Assembly (NCBI GenBank): GCA_902774075.1
Contig: CACYGT010000010.1
Coordinates: forward strand, 14,909 to 51,780
Direction of reading: 5' to 3'
DNA length: 36,872 bases
Source: an uncultured Bacteroidales bacterium
Lineage (GTDB): Bacteria; Bacteroidota; Bacteroidia; Bacteroidales; Paludibacteraceae
The notes under the pieces were generated by a model, which saw only the letters and a program-made list of their open reading frames with translations, was not told the DNA's origin and searched no databases. Both the position numbers and the translations under genes were made by a program. Each line of letters starts with the position of its first letter. Within the stretch, counting starts at the first letter, position 1. This document shows, one piece after another, positions 1 through 7,455 of this stretch.

Positions 1-1007
1 CCTCTGCGACGCCAGTAGTCCCGTAACAGGTCTTGGCTGTTATGGATCGTGCCGGGCAGTGTATAACGCGTACCTAAATAGCGGAACAAGGACTCCGCAT
101 AAAGGTTGTTACTGTTGATATTCGTCTCTGCGATCAGTTCGGAGAGCGGCGCTGAATAATGGATATAGAGTTCCTTACGCGACGGTAAGAGGGGGTTGTA
201 ATCAGGCAGATAAGTTGCCTCGCGAGTCACTTCCACGCCTGCCTCACGAAGTCGGGCCGTGAAATGACGTGCTAAGAGCAGACCGGGATTCGGCAGATCT
301 CCTTTGACGCCAAACGTGCCTAAGTTCGAAGGCACCGCGCCTGTCAGATAACGCTCACGGCTATAAGGTAGACCACTCACGAACGCGCCATCGTACTGGA
401 TCTTATCGCAACGGATACGGTTGATGAAGACGATATCTTCTACTTTCGGCTCCGTTCCCAATACGGTCGCAACGGTCCCGGGTTCTCCGCTCTTGAGCAC
501 GATATTCATTGTGTTGCCGTAGTAGTTGAGGGCAAAGATACCCGGCGCGTAGTAGTTACCGGCATCTTCGCAGAGCCAACCGGGGTTTTGTGCCTCACCA
601 TCCAGCATCGTCATGTCGGCGATGATAGCACCTTCTATGCGTTGGATACCAGCTGCTTTCACTTCCTTGATCCATCGATTGAGAAAGGCTGTCTTGCCTT
701 CCCAACCCAACGAAGGATCGCACCCTCCGCGGATATACAGGTCACCGCGCAACACGCCGTTGTCGATAGTGCCTGTATATTCGAGGATAGTGGGAAAACG
801 AAAACCCGGTCCCATCGTCTCGAGGCAAGCGGCGGTGGTGAGCAACTTCATTACAGAGGCAGGAGGAACGACTTTATCGGAACGATAGTCATCGATCACC
901 TCGCCCGTTGTGAGGTTTTGCACATACACCGACATGTTCGCCTGCCCGGTGAGCGGGTGAGACGTCAGGAAGTTAATGGATAATATAAGAGCAAAAAGAC
1001 CTTTCAC
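1..1007 (-). CDS. dacB: D-alanyl-D-alanine carboxypeptidase / PBP4 (peptidase S13), 3' end off the window
   Basis: This is the N-terminal 335 residues of a penicillin-binding protein 4-type enzyme, which trims or cleaves peptidoglycan cross-links in the periplasm. A short signal peptide (MKGLFALILSINFL) comes first. The catalytic SxxK motif is SVMK at residues 51-54, in the typical context PPASVMKLLTTAACLE. The SxN motif is SNN at about residues 299-301. The KTG box and the rest of the transpeptidase domain lie beyond the left edge. The chosen start is GTG at 1005-1007, the only start in this frame that gives a signal peptide, only 10 bp after the stop of the upstream flavoprotein gene. Stop, spacer and start all lie in a 7-bp-period repeat, so the gene is probably translated by coupling from the upstream reading frame. 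Family assignment is firm; the exact start is an inference. Confidence 0.9.
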   Translation of the reverse strand, partial: MKGLFALILSINFLTSHPLTGQANMSVYVQNLTTGEVIDDYRSDKVVPPASVMKLLTTAACLETMGPGFRFPTILEYTGTIDNGVLRGDLYIRGGCDPSLGWEGKTAFLNRWIKEVKAAGIQRIEGAIIADMTMLDGEAQNPGWLCEDAGNYYAPGIFALNYYGNTMNIVLKSGEPGTVATVLGTEPKVEDIVFINRIRCDKIQYDGAFVSGLPYSRERYLTGAVPSNLGTFGVKGDLPNPGLLLARHFTARLREAGVEVTREATYLPDYNPLLPSRKELYIHYSAPLSELIAETNINSNNLYAESLFRYLGTRYTLPGTIHNSQDLLRDYWRRR

Positions 1008-1032
1008 TTTTCACCTTTCACTTTTCACCTTC
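1005..1032. repeat. 7-bp-period tandem array at the nfnAB/dacB junction
   Basis: On the plus strand the units read CACTTTT, CACCTTT, CACTTTT and CACCTTC. They cover the end of the flavoprotein reading frame (encoding its last residues and TGA stop) and the GTG start of dacB. Adding or losing one 7-bp unit would change the relative frame and spacing of the two genes. Confidence 0.8.
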
Positions 1033-3354
1033 CAAGTATTCGTGCATTGCTTTCGCTGCCTTGCGGCCGTCAGACATAGCGAGGATGACGGTTGCACCTC
1101 CGCGAACGATATCGCCTCCGGCGAAGATGGTCGGGATGGCAGACTGCATGGCGTCGTTCACCACGATCGTACCCTTCTTGCCTATCTCGAGACCTTCTAC
1201 GGACGACGGGATCAGCGGGTTAGGCGAAACACCTACGGCGACTATCACGAGGTCCACAGGGATGGTGACGGTCTTGCCTTCTACCGGAACCGGACTGCGA
1301 CGACCTGATTCATCGGGTTCTCCCAGTTCCATCACTTGAAGGACTGCTTCGCACACACGACCGTTCTCGTCGGCATGGTACTCGATGGGGTTGTGCAGCG
1401 TCATAAACTCGATACCTTCTTGTTTGGCATGATGCACCTCTTCGATACGTGCCGGCATCTCCTCTTCCGAACGGCGATAGATGATCATCGCCCGCTCTGC
1501 ACCGAGGCGCTTAGCGGTACGCACAGCGTCCATCGCGGTGTTTCCACCACCAATGATAGCTACGTTCTTGCCGTAGAGCAGCGGAGTGTCGGTAGCGGGG
1601 TTAGAGGCGTCCATAAGGTTGACACGGGTCAGGTACTCATTGGAGGACATGACACCGTTGAGGTTCTCACCCGGGATATTCATGAAACGCGGCAGACCGG
1701 CTCCTGAACCCACGAAGATACCCTTGAAGCCTTGCTCTTCGAGTTCTTTGACCGTGATGGTCTTACCAATGATGGTATCCGTGTGGAACTGTACGCCCAA
1801 CGCACGCAGACCGTCTATCTCGATGTCCACGATACGGTTCGGCAGACGGAACTCCGGGATACCGTACTTGAGTACACCGCCTATCTCGTGCAAGGCTTCG
1901 AACACATGCACCTCGTAGCCGTACTTGGCGGCATCTCCGGCGAAAGTCAGACCGGCAGGACCGGAACCTACCACCGCAATCTTCGGGCCAGTCGGCGTTT
2001 TCTGAGTATTCGGATTATTCTGAGAATTCTGATTTGCGTAGTCTGCACAGAAACGCTCAAGGTAACCGATAGCAACGGCCGGGTGACCCATCTTGAGATG
2101 GATACACTGCGACTCACATTGTTTCTCTTGCGGGCAGACACGACCGCAGACAGCGGGCAAAGAGGACGACTCTTTGATGACAGCTGCCGCGCCGAGGATA
2201 TCGCCGGTCTCCAGGGTCTTGATGAAACCCGGGATGTTGATGTTGACCGGACAGCCTTGTACGCAGGTCGGGTTCTTACAGTTAAGACAACGGTGGGATT
2301 CGGTGATGGCCTGTTCGAAAGTAAGGCCTTGGTTGACTTCTTCGTGAAGCGATTTGACACGTACTTCCGGACGCAGTTCAGGCATCTGAACACGAGGGAT
2401 AGCTACACGGTCTTTAGGTTTGCCCTCAAAGGGTTCAACCTGCTGTTGCCCAGCAGATACCCCCGACATAACCCCGTCTCGATTCCGTGTCGAGTCCGTG
2501 TCGTTGCCGTGTTTTGGATCACCGACGTGTGCTCTGTATGCTTCGAGAGCGGCAGCCTCTTCGGCTTTGAACGCTTTCATTCGGCTGAGCATCTCGTTCC
2601 AGTCGACACCGTGTGCATCGAACTCCGGACCATCAACGCAGACGAACTTGGTCTTGCCGCCTACCGTCACACGGCAGGCACCGCACATACCCGTTCCGTC
2701 CACCATGATGGTGTTGAGGGATGCTTCGGTCGGGATATTGTATTTGGCCGTAGTGAGTGCCACGAACTTCATCATGATAGCCGGACCGATAGTGATGCAC
2801 TTATCCACTTTCTCGCGTTGGATGACTTGTTCTACACCTACAGTTACTACACCTTTCTGGCCTACCGAACCATCGTCGGTCATAAGGATCACTTCGTCGG
2901 ACCATTGCGCCAGTTCATCCTTGAGGATGATGAGGTCTTTGTTACGCGCCGCGAGAACGGTGATGACTTTATTGCCGGCTTTCTTGAGGGCTTCCGCGAT
3001 AGGCAGCATAGGCGCTGCGCCTACTCCACCGCAAGCACAAACGACCGTTCCGTAGTTCTCAATACGCGTAGCACGACCCAGCGGGCCTACCACATCGTGC
3101 AAGAACTCTCCCGGCTCCATCGCCAGCAGTTTGTGGGTTGACGCACCTATCTGTTGAACAACCAGCGTGATCGTTCCTTTTTCAATGTCCGCGCCGGCGA
3201 TGGTCAGAGGCACACGCTCCGAGTGATCGTCCACACGGATGATCACAAAGTGACCTGCACGACGACTACGGGCAATAAGCGGAGCTTCTACGACGAGCTC
3301 CGCTACATTGTCCGAAAAGAATTTTTTGGATAAAATCTTATTCTTATCTTTCAT
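1018..3354 (-). CDS. Fused NfnA-NfnB / GltD-type NAD(P)H:ferredoxin flavoprotein oxidoreductase
   Basis: This 778-aa protein joins two subunits that are separate in many bacteria. Residues 1-285 match the dihydroorotate dehydrogenase electron-transfer/sulfide dehydrogenase/NfnA family, with an FAD/NAD domain and a [2Fe-2S] cysteine cluster at C224, C227 and C239. Residues 330-778 match NfnB/GltD (glutamate synthase small-subunit type). This part has two [4Fe-4S] cysteine sets (C356, C359, C364, C368 and C403, C407, C413, C417), an FAD motif GSGPAG at about 463 and a second Rossmann motif at IIGGGNTAMD. The fusion is common in Bacteroidota and often annotated as bifunctional. No large glutamate synthase subunit lies nearby, so a ferredoxin/NAD(P)H transhydrogenase role is at least as likely as glutamate synthesis. 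Two low-complexity linkers (about 282-292 and 441-452) are encoded by degenerate tandem repeats. The gene starts 20 bp after deoC. Confidence 0.88.
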   Translation of the reverse strand: MKDKNKILSKKFFSDNVAELVVEAPLIARSRRAGHFVIIRVDDHSERVPLTIAGADIEKGTITLVVQQIGASTHKLLAMEPGEFLHDVVGPLGRATRIENYGTVVCACGGVGAAPMLPIAEALKKAGNKVITVLAARNKDLIILKDELAQWSDEVILMTDDGSVGQKGVVTVGVEQVIQREKVDKCITIGPAIMMKFVALTTAKYNIPTEASLNTIMVDGTGMCGACRVTVGGKTKFVCVDGPEFDAHGVDWNEMLSRMKAFKAEEAAALEAYRAHVGDPKHGNDTDSTRNRDGVMSGVSAGQQQVEPFEGKPKDRVAIPRVQMPELRPEVRVKSLHEEVNQGLTFEQAITESHRCLNCKNPTCVQGCPVNINIPGFIKTLETGDILGAAAVIKESSSLPAVCGRVCPQEKQCESQCIHLKMGHPAVAIGYLERFCADYANQNSQNNPNTQKTPTGPKIAVVGSGPAGLTFAGDAAKYGYEVHVFEALHEIGGVLKYGIPEFRLPNRIVDIEIDGLRALGVQFHTDTIIGKTITVKELEEQGFKGIFVGSGAGLPRFMNIPGENLNGVMSSNEYLTRVNLMDASNPATDTPLLYGKNVAIIGGGNTAMDAVRTAKRLGAERAMIIYRRSEEEMPARIEEVHHAKQEGIEFMTLHNPIEYHADENGRVCEAVLQVMELGEPDESGRRSPVPVEGKTVTIPVDLVIVAVGVSPNPLIPSSVEGLEIGKKGTIVVNDAMQSAIPTIFAGGDIVRGGATVILAMSDGRKAAKAMHEYLEGEK
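2000..2035. repeat. 9-bp-period degenerate array inside the NfnB part
   Basis: The motif TTCTGA or TTCGGA recurs at 2000, 2009, 2018 and 2027. Read on the minus strand it encodes an Asn/Gln-rich stretch (about residues 441-452) just before the FAD-binding glycine motif. A 9-bp period keeps the frame. Confidence 0.6.
2479..2511. repeat. 11-bp-period array in the NfnA-NfnB linker
   Basis: There are three adjacent 11-bp copies, TCGATTCCGTG, TCGAGTCCGTG and TCGTTGCCGTG. Together they make 33 bp and so keep the frame. They encode part of the hydrophilic linker (about residues 282-292) that joins the two flavoprotein halves. Confidence 0.75.
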
Positions 3355-3374
3355 ACGAAAGAACGATTATTACA

Positions 3375-4253
3375 TTAGAAATGTTTTGTTTCTTTTCCTA
3401 CGATAGAACTCAACAGGTTGTTCGCCAGACGGCTTGCTCCGAAGCGGAACCACTCGTTGTTGAGCCATTCTTCGCCGAGGATCTCCTTGACGAGCGTGAA
3501 GTGCTGAACAGCCTCATCGGTAGTCGACACACCGCCTGCAGGTTTGTAACCCATCTTGATGCCTGCTTTCTCTTTCCAAGCCTTGATGGCGTGGCACATA
3601 ACGAAAGTAGCCTCCGGGGTTGCATTGACAGCAATCTTACCGGTCGAGGTCTTGATGAAGTCGCAACCTGCTGCCATGGAGAGGATAGAAGCTTTCCAGA
3701 TGTTCTCTGCGGTCTTCAACAAACCGGTCTCGAGAATGACTTTGAGGTGATGCTTGCCGCAAGTAGCTTTGATCTCCGAGATCTCGTCGAAACACTCCTG
3801 ATAACGTCCTTCGAGGAACTTACCTACAGAAAGAACGATATCCACTTCGGTAGCACCTGCTTTAAGTGCGAGTGCGGTCTCTGCCACTTTGATCTCCGGG
3901 AAGGTCTGTGCAGCAGGGAAACCGGCACAGCAGCATGCAATATTGAATTTCGGATCCTTAAGGGCCTTGCGCACATACTCTGCCATCGCGGGATATACGC
4001 ATATAGCTGCTACGTTGGGGATACCCGGGAACTGGGTCTCAAAGGTATTGACAGCGTTCGCCATACGCTCTACGCGCTCGATGGTGTCATCAGCACTCAG
4101 CGTTGTGTAGTCGATCTGATGGAGGCACTCTTTCCATACCTCTACGTTATTGTTCTCAGCAAAATGCTTTGCTTCGATGTCAGCTACTTGAGCTTTTACT
4201 TGCTCATCATTGAACGGGCAGGGATACTGCGCAAATAATTCTTCAAAATTCAT
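3375..4253 (-). CDS. deoC: Deoxyribose-phosphate aldolase
   Basis: DeoC is a class I aldolase that splits 2-deoxyribose 5-phosphate into glyceraldehyde 3-phosphate and acetaldehyde during deoxynucleoside breakdown. The 292-aa product contains the Schiff-base motif DFIKTSTGK with catalytic Lys201, and the second lysine motif GYKPAGG around 237. Length is slightly above the E. coli type (about 260 aa), as usual for Bacteroidales members. It starts 29 bp downstream of psd and ends 20 bp before the NfnAB gene, so it is an internal cistron of a minus-strand operon rather than part of a deo cluster. Confidence 0.95.
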   Translation of the reverse strand: MNFEELFAQYPCPFNDEQVKAQVADIEAKHFAENNNVEVWKECLHQIDYTTLSADDTIERVERMANAVNTFETQFPGIPNVAAICVYPAMAEYVRKALKDPKFNIACCCAGFPAAQTFPEIKVAETALALKAGATEVDIVLSVGKFLEGRYQECFDEISEIKATCGKHHLKVILETGLLKTAENIWKASILSMAAGCDFIKTSTGKIAVNATPEATFVMCHAIKAWKEKAGIKMGYKPAGGVSTTDEAVQHFTLVKEILGEEWLNNEWFRFGASRLANNLLSSIVGKETKHF

Positions 4254-4256
4254 AGT

Positions 4257-4298
4257 ATTATATTTTATATTGTTATTTGTTTTCAGTTTTCAGTTTCA
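4257..4298. repeat. 7-bp-period stutter across the psd stop and psd-deoC spacer
   Basis: On the minus strand the heptads GAAACTG, AAAACTG, AAAACAA and ATAACAA run through the last codons and stop of psd, then fade into AT-rich spacer. The clearest plus-strand copies are CAGTTTT and CAGTTTC at 4284-4297. The psd stop TGA is inside the repeat. Confidence 0.6.
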
Positions 4299-4963
4299 TC
4301 GGAAAGCCTTCCGATGATCGTCTCGTTTCCTCGTACGGCCTCTCCCACCTCAACGAACATCTCTGTGTTGAGCGGCAGGTACATATCTACACGTGAACCG
4401 AGTTTGATGAAACCGAGGTGGGTATTGCGGTGTGCATAATGTCCGGGCTTGGCGTATGTCACGATACGGCGTGCCATGGCTCCTGCTACTTGGCGAAGGG
4501 CAATCTGCACTTTTGAAGGCGTCTCAATCACGACGAGCGAACGTTCGTTCTCCGTACTGGACTTAGGCAACCATGCGCCCATATGACGACCTTTTTGATG
4601 CTCGCTCACGAGTACAGTACCCTCGATAGGATACCAGTTAGCGTGCACGTTAAAGGGCGACATGAAGATCGACACTTGTAATCTCTTCTCGTGGAAATAC
4701 TCATTCTCTTCCGTCGGTTCTACGACTACTACACGTCCATCAGCAGGAGCGATGACGAAGTTAGGATCATCGATCTCCAGCACACGTACGGGGTTGCGGA
4801 AGAAATAGGTCACGAACACCAGCAGCAGGGCTGTCAGCGCCAACGTGATACCGAAGATCCAATGCGGGAAGAACATGTACATCGGTACATTGATGATAAA
4901 AAGAAGAAACACCGTTCCCACGATCAGTGTTCGCCCTTCTCTGTGTATTCTCGGTCTTTTCAT
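4283..4963 (-). CDS. psd: Phosphatidylserine decarboxylase proenzyme (short type)
   Basis: Psd converts phosphatidylserine to phosphatidylethanolamine in the inner membrane. The 226-aa product has two hydrophobic membrane segments near the N terminus (about residues 12-52). The self-cleavage site is LGSRVDM, with Ser190 as the predicted pyruvoyl precursor, followed by a short alpha chain. The region FMSPFNVHANWYPI is also characteristic. Length and motif fit the short Psd class of about 210-230 aa. In many Bacteroidota psd sits next to pssA; here its neighbours are an SRPBCC protein upstream and deoC downstream. A 7-bp-period array fills the upstream spacer. Confidence 0.95.
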   Translation of the reverse strand: MKRPRIHREGRTLIVGTVFLLFIINVPMYMFFPHWIFGITLALTALLLVFVTYFFRNPVRVLEIDDPNFVIAPADGRVVVVEPTEENEYFHEKRLQVSIFMSPFNVHANWYPIEGTVLVSEHQKGRHMGAWLPKSSTENERSLVVIETPSKVQIALRQVAGAMARRIVTYAKPGHYAHRNTHLGFIKLGSRVDMYLPLNTEMFVEVGEAVRGNETIIGRLSDETEN

Positions 4964-4967
4964 AATT

Positions 4968-5030
4968 CAAATGTCAAATCTCAAATCATAAATTTGAAAT
5001 CATAAATCATAAATTTGAAATCTCAATTTC
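4968..5030. repeat. Nine-unit 7-bp-period array upstream of psd
   Basis: The units are CAAATGT, CAAATCT, CAAATCA, TAAATTT, GAAATCA, TAAATCA, TAAATTT, GAAATCT and CAATTTC, with no spacers. The array fills nearly the whole 68-bp gap between the SRPBCC stop and the psd start. A block of three units (TAAATTT, GAAATCa/t and a neighbour) recurs at a 21-bp offset. Confidence 0.85.
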
Positions 5031-5031
5031 C

Positions 5032-5463
5032 TTATTGCCACATGGCGTAAGGAAATTGAGCCAGCATCTCTGCGGCTTGGTCAAGTCCTTGCTGCAGTTT
5101 TTTCTCTACCATAAACTTAAACATAAACGGGATATCTGCCTTGACGGTCAGTTTCAAACGCGTATCCGTCGGGCTCACCTCTTTCATTTGAATCCAGAAG
5201 TTCGCGTCCATCGGTATGCCTTCTGCTCCGAACTTAATGGTGTCGTTCTCGATACGGTCCACGATGGCTATCGTTATTTTCTGCGCCAGACCATCCACTT
5301 TGAGACGCACGCGGTCGGGCTCTATATCCATCTCCTGCACCTTGTCTTGCGGGATAAACTCCCGTACGCGTTCCAAGTTTTGCATATTGCTCAGCACACG
5401 ATAAATCTGCTGCGCAGAGCAGGGAGCTGAGGTGATTTTGCTTTCGTATTTACTTTCTGACAT
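5032..5463 (-). CDS. SRPBCC / START-like fold protein
   Basis: This 143-aa protein resembles the polyketide-cyclase/SRPBCC superfamily, whose members bind hydrophobic ligands in a helix-grip fold. The N terminus (ITSAPCSAQQIYRVLSNMQNLERV) is the usual first strand and two helices. Alternating strands and a long C-terminal helix (FKFMVEKKLQQGLDQAAEMLAQF) follow. No catalytic motif is visible and the ligand is unknown. It is the first gene of a minus-strand transcription unit with its own promoter (5531-5561), followed by psd, deoC, the NfnAB protein and dacB. A 7-bp array lies in its short 5' leader. Confidence 0.8.
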   Translation of the reverse strand: MSESKYESKITSAPCSAQQIYRVLSNMQNLERVREFIPQDKVQEMDIEPDRVRLKVDGLAQKITIAIVDRIENDTIKFGAEGIPMDANFWIQMKEVSPTDTRLKLTVKADIPFMFKFMVEKKLQQGLDQAAEMLAQFPYAMWQ

Positions 5464-5490
5464 AGTATTTTTGCAGTTTTAAATTTCTTC

Positions 5491-5527
5491 CCGTAACCGG
5501 TAACCCGTAACCCTTCACCGTTATCGG
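5491..5527. repeat. 7-bp-period array in the 5' leader of the SRPBCC operon
   Basis: The units are CCGTAAC, CGGTAAC, CCGTAAC, CCTTCAC and CGTTATC plus GG. The array lies between the predicted transcription start (near 5524 on the minus strand) and the start codon at 5463, so it would be in the untranslated leader. Confidence 0.8.
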
Positions 5528-5530
5528 CTG

Positions 5531-5561
5531 CAAAGATACACAAAATTTTGCATATATGCAA
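5531..5561 (-). promoter_or_regulatory. Promoter for the SRPBCC-psd-deoC-nfnAB-dacB unit
   Basis: On the minus strand the -33 element is TTGCATATATGCAA and the -7 element is TATCTTTG, with exactly 20 bp between TTG and the -7 box. This matches the Bacteroidota primary sigma factor consensus (TTG, 19-21 bp, TAnnTTTG). Confidence 0.8.
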
Positions 5562-5565
5562 ATAA

Positions 5566-6030
5566 TTATTGCTTTTGTAAGCGTTTTTCGTATTTTTGCA
5601 CCTCCAGCGAGGTATGTTTGATACGTTTTTCGCACTCCTGTATGTCCTTTATTACGACCTGCAACTCCTGTGCCCGTTGCATTTTGGGGTCGTCAGAAGT
5701 CTGCACGGGTTTGCCTTCGCGGTAGAGTAATATTTCTTTTCCGTCATCGCGGACTAAGATACGCAAGTTGTTACGACCGTTCGTTACGTAATAGCCGTGA
5801 TCCTGGTATTTCTCATTACGCTCGTAGGTAAAGAACGTCAGCAAACTGTCCGCAACGGGCATCAGAGCCTCTAACTGAGTCTCGTAATAAGCTTGCGTAC
5901 GCTGCTGTTCAACCAGCGCGATGCTGTCTTTTACATGCCTCTCTGCGCGGTACTGCTCCAGACGAGAAGGTTTGTTACATGCGATCAAAGTGATCGCCAA
6001 AGCAATATATAAAACTCCTTTGTTCATCAT
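5566..6030 (-). CDS. Small lipoprotein with C-terminal coiled coil, unknown function
   Basis: This 154-aa protein has a lipoprotein signal peptide ending in LIAC with Cys18 as the lipidation site. A charged, mainly helical domain follows, and a C-terminal coiled-coil segment (KMQRAQELQVVIKDIQECEK onward). I do not recognise a named family. Its ATG overlaps the TGA of the CotH-like gene by 4 bp (ATGA), so the two are translationally coupled and probably act together or are co-produced. The next gene downstream has its own promoter. Confidence 0.75.
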   Translation of the reverse strand: MMNKGVLYIALAITLIACNKPSRLEQYRAERHVKDSIALVEQQRTQAYYETQLEALMPVADSLLTFFTYERNEKYQDHGYYVTNGRNNLRILVRDDGKEILLYREGKPVQTSDDPKMQRAQELQVVIKDIQECEKRIKHTSLEVQKYEKRLQKQ

Positions 6031-7334
6031 TCTAACTTTTGTCCGTTGATCGAATAGACGTTCCCGCCTCGGAGGATGACGATCTGTCCGTTGCGTAACT
6101 CTTTGCGTGGTCTATCTTCGTCGGAGACTTGCTCGAGTGCTTGTCCCGGTACATAGTTCAGTTTGTTATCCATCCACGCGAAGCGCTCGGTCAGATACTC
6201 ACGCACCCACTCGACCTCCTGAGCATAGGTGTGCCCGACGCGGAAATTCTGATGCACGTACTCTGAGAGGATCGGCCAACGCTCGAAGTTCAACGCTGCC
6301 GAGGCTTGTATCTCCGCTTCAAGCGAGTCCACAACCGCTATCATCGCTTCGGCGCTCAGTGCGCCGTTATCCCGATAAGCGGCATAAAGGGTCTTGAGAC
6401 GTTTCTTGTTGGTAGAGTTGTTGATGAACGTGTTTACAAAATTACGCATGTCGCCCGCACAACTACCACAACAGCGGTAGATATATTGGCTGTGCGAACA
6501 GATCGGCTGCGTACGGTCATCGTTCTCAAACGCCAGATCAAAGTCCCATACCGGACCGGTAAAGACTGTATCGGAAGTGGAGTTTTTGTAGAAATACGTG
6601 GACCAATAGGTGTCCGTGTTACCGCTTATCTCGCCCACCAGAAAATGCCGCAGAAACGTCTCACGGTCCATGTTCGAATGCGAATTTTGCTCCATCTTGT
6701 TGAATACCTTCTTGATGGCGTTGATTTGGACCGTTGTGATACTGTCGGATTTGGGATAATGGATAGACACCGGGGTCCAGTTGTTGGAGTAGAAATAGAC
6801 ATCCTCATCTTCAGCGTACGCATCGGCTTCTATCAGGAATCCACCCTCATCTACTTCTACTCGATCCTTATGCACATGTATCTGGTCGCAGAGTTGGTAA
6901 CAACCCTTGTAGTCGCCGTTCATCACCACATCGACTGCGCGACCGAAAGGTGTGTAGGGCATCTCCAGACGCCGGCTCAGTTCGAATGCTAACAGGTTAC
7001 GCATCAGGGTTTTATCGCCCCAGTTATTAATCAGCGTCCAGCGACGCGCCTTTGCCGGAGAACCCACTACTGAGTGCTTTTTGTCAAAACGGATATGATA
7101 GGGTTTCTTCGGATACCCCTTGGACGCGTTGCCGCGCAGACGCACAAGCGCCGAGTCCTCCAAGACGGACGTCCCATCCGCGATGCGAATAAAACAACGT
7201 ATCTCGTGTATCTTGTCATACGGCTCTTGGCTGTTCTCAGTCTCGATATAGACTGTCGGCAGGTTTGTCAACTGCTCTTGCGCGCAAAGTACGGTCGCGC
7301 AGAGAAGCATTCCTATAATAATACTTTTTCTCAT
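6027..7334 (-). CDS. Secreted CotH-like protein (CotH kinase family)
   Basis: The 435-aa product has a signal peptide (MRKSIIIGMLLCATVLCAQ) and the CotH domain signatures RGNASKGYPKKPYHIRF, INNWGDKTLMRNLLAFELSR, GDYKGCYQLCDQI and the acidic pair D264/D266 in PVWDFDLAF. CotH proteins were defined as atypical kinases on Bacillus spore coats; the Bacteroidales relatives are exported and their substrates are unknown. An unusual cysteine group (C279, C288, C289, C292) follows the acidic motif. The C terminus (NGQIVILRGGNVYSINGQK) is a short tail of the kind found on many exported Bacteroidales proteins. The start at 7334 is chosen over upstream in-frame codons because these overlap the promoter and would hide the signal peptide. 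Confidence 0.85.
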   Translation of the reverse strand: MRKSIIIGMLLCATVLCAQEQLTNLPTVYIETENSQEPYDKIHEIRCFIRIADGTSVLEDSALVRLRGNASKGYPKKPYHIRFDKKHSVVGSPAKARRWTLINNWGDKTLMRNLLAFELSRRLEMPYTPFGRAVDVVMNGDYKGCYQLCDQIHVHKDRVEVDEGGFLIEADAYAEDEDVYFYSNNWTPVSIHYPKSDSITTVQINAIKKVFNKMEQNSHSNMDRETFLRHFLVGEISGNTDTYWSTYFYKNSTSDTVFTGPVWDFDLAFENDDRTQPICSHSQYIYRCCGSCAGDMRNFVNTFINNSTNKKRLKTLYAAYRDNGALSAEAMIAVVDSLEAEIQASAALNFERWPILSEYVHQNFRVGHTYAQEVEWVREYLTERFAWMDNKLNYVPGQALEQVSDEDRPRKELRNGQIVILRGGNVYSINGQKLE

Positions 7335-7343
7335 TTCGGGCGA

Positions 7344-7374
7344 CAAAGGTACTGCTTTTTTTGCATATATGCAA
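7344..7374 (-). promoter_or_regulatory. Promoter for the CotH-like/lipoprotein unit
   Basis: Minus strand: TTGCATATATGCAA at the -33 position and TACCTTTG at -7, spaced by 20 bp. The start codon at 7334 lies only 9 bp from the -7 box, so the transcript leader is minimal. It is divergent from the 7400-7430 promoter; the two TTG elements are about 26 bp apart. Confidence 0.8.
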
Positions 7375-7399
7375 ATTTTGGGGCCAAAATACAAAAAAT

Positions 7400-7430
7400 T
7401 TGCATATATCAGAAATTTATTGTAATTTTG
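7400..7430 (+). promoter_or_regulatory. Promoter for the kef-omp-tamB-menA unit
   Basis: TTGCATATATC at -33 and TAATTTTG at -7, with a 20-bp spacer. The ATG of the antiporter follows at 7456. Confidence 0.82.
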
Positions 7431-7455
7431 CACCCGCAAACAATTTTCTATCTGT

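Noticed and set aside
588..983. Plus-strand open frames opposite the dacB fragment
   Set aside because: The minus strand has the SxxK and SxN motifs of PBP4; these frames are shadows.
1732..3141. Long open frame of 469 codons on the plus strand, antisense to the NfnAB gene
   Set aside because: It lies fully inside a gene with clear family motifs, has no promoter or recognisable domain, and arises from the codon bias of the real gene.
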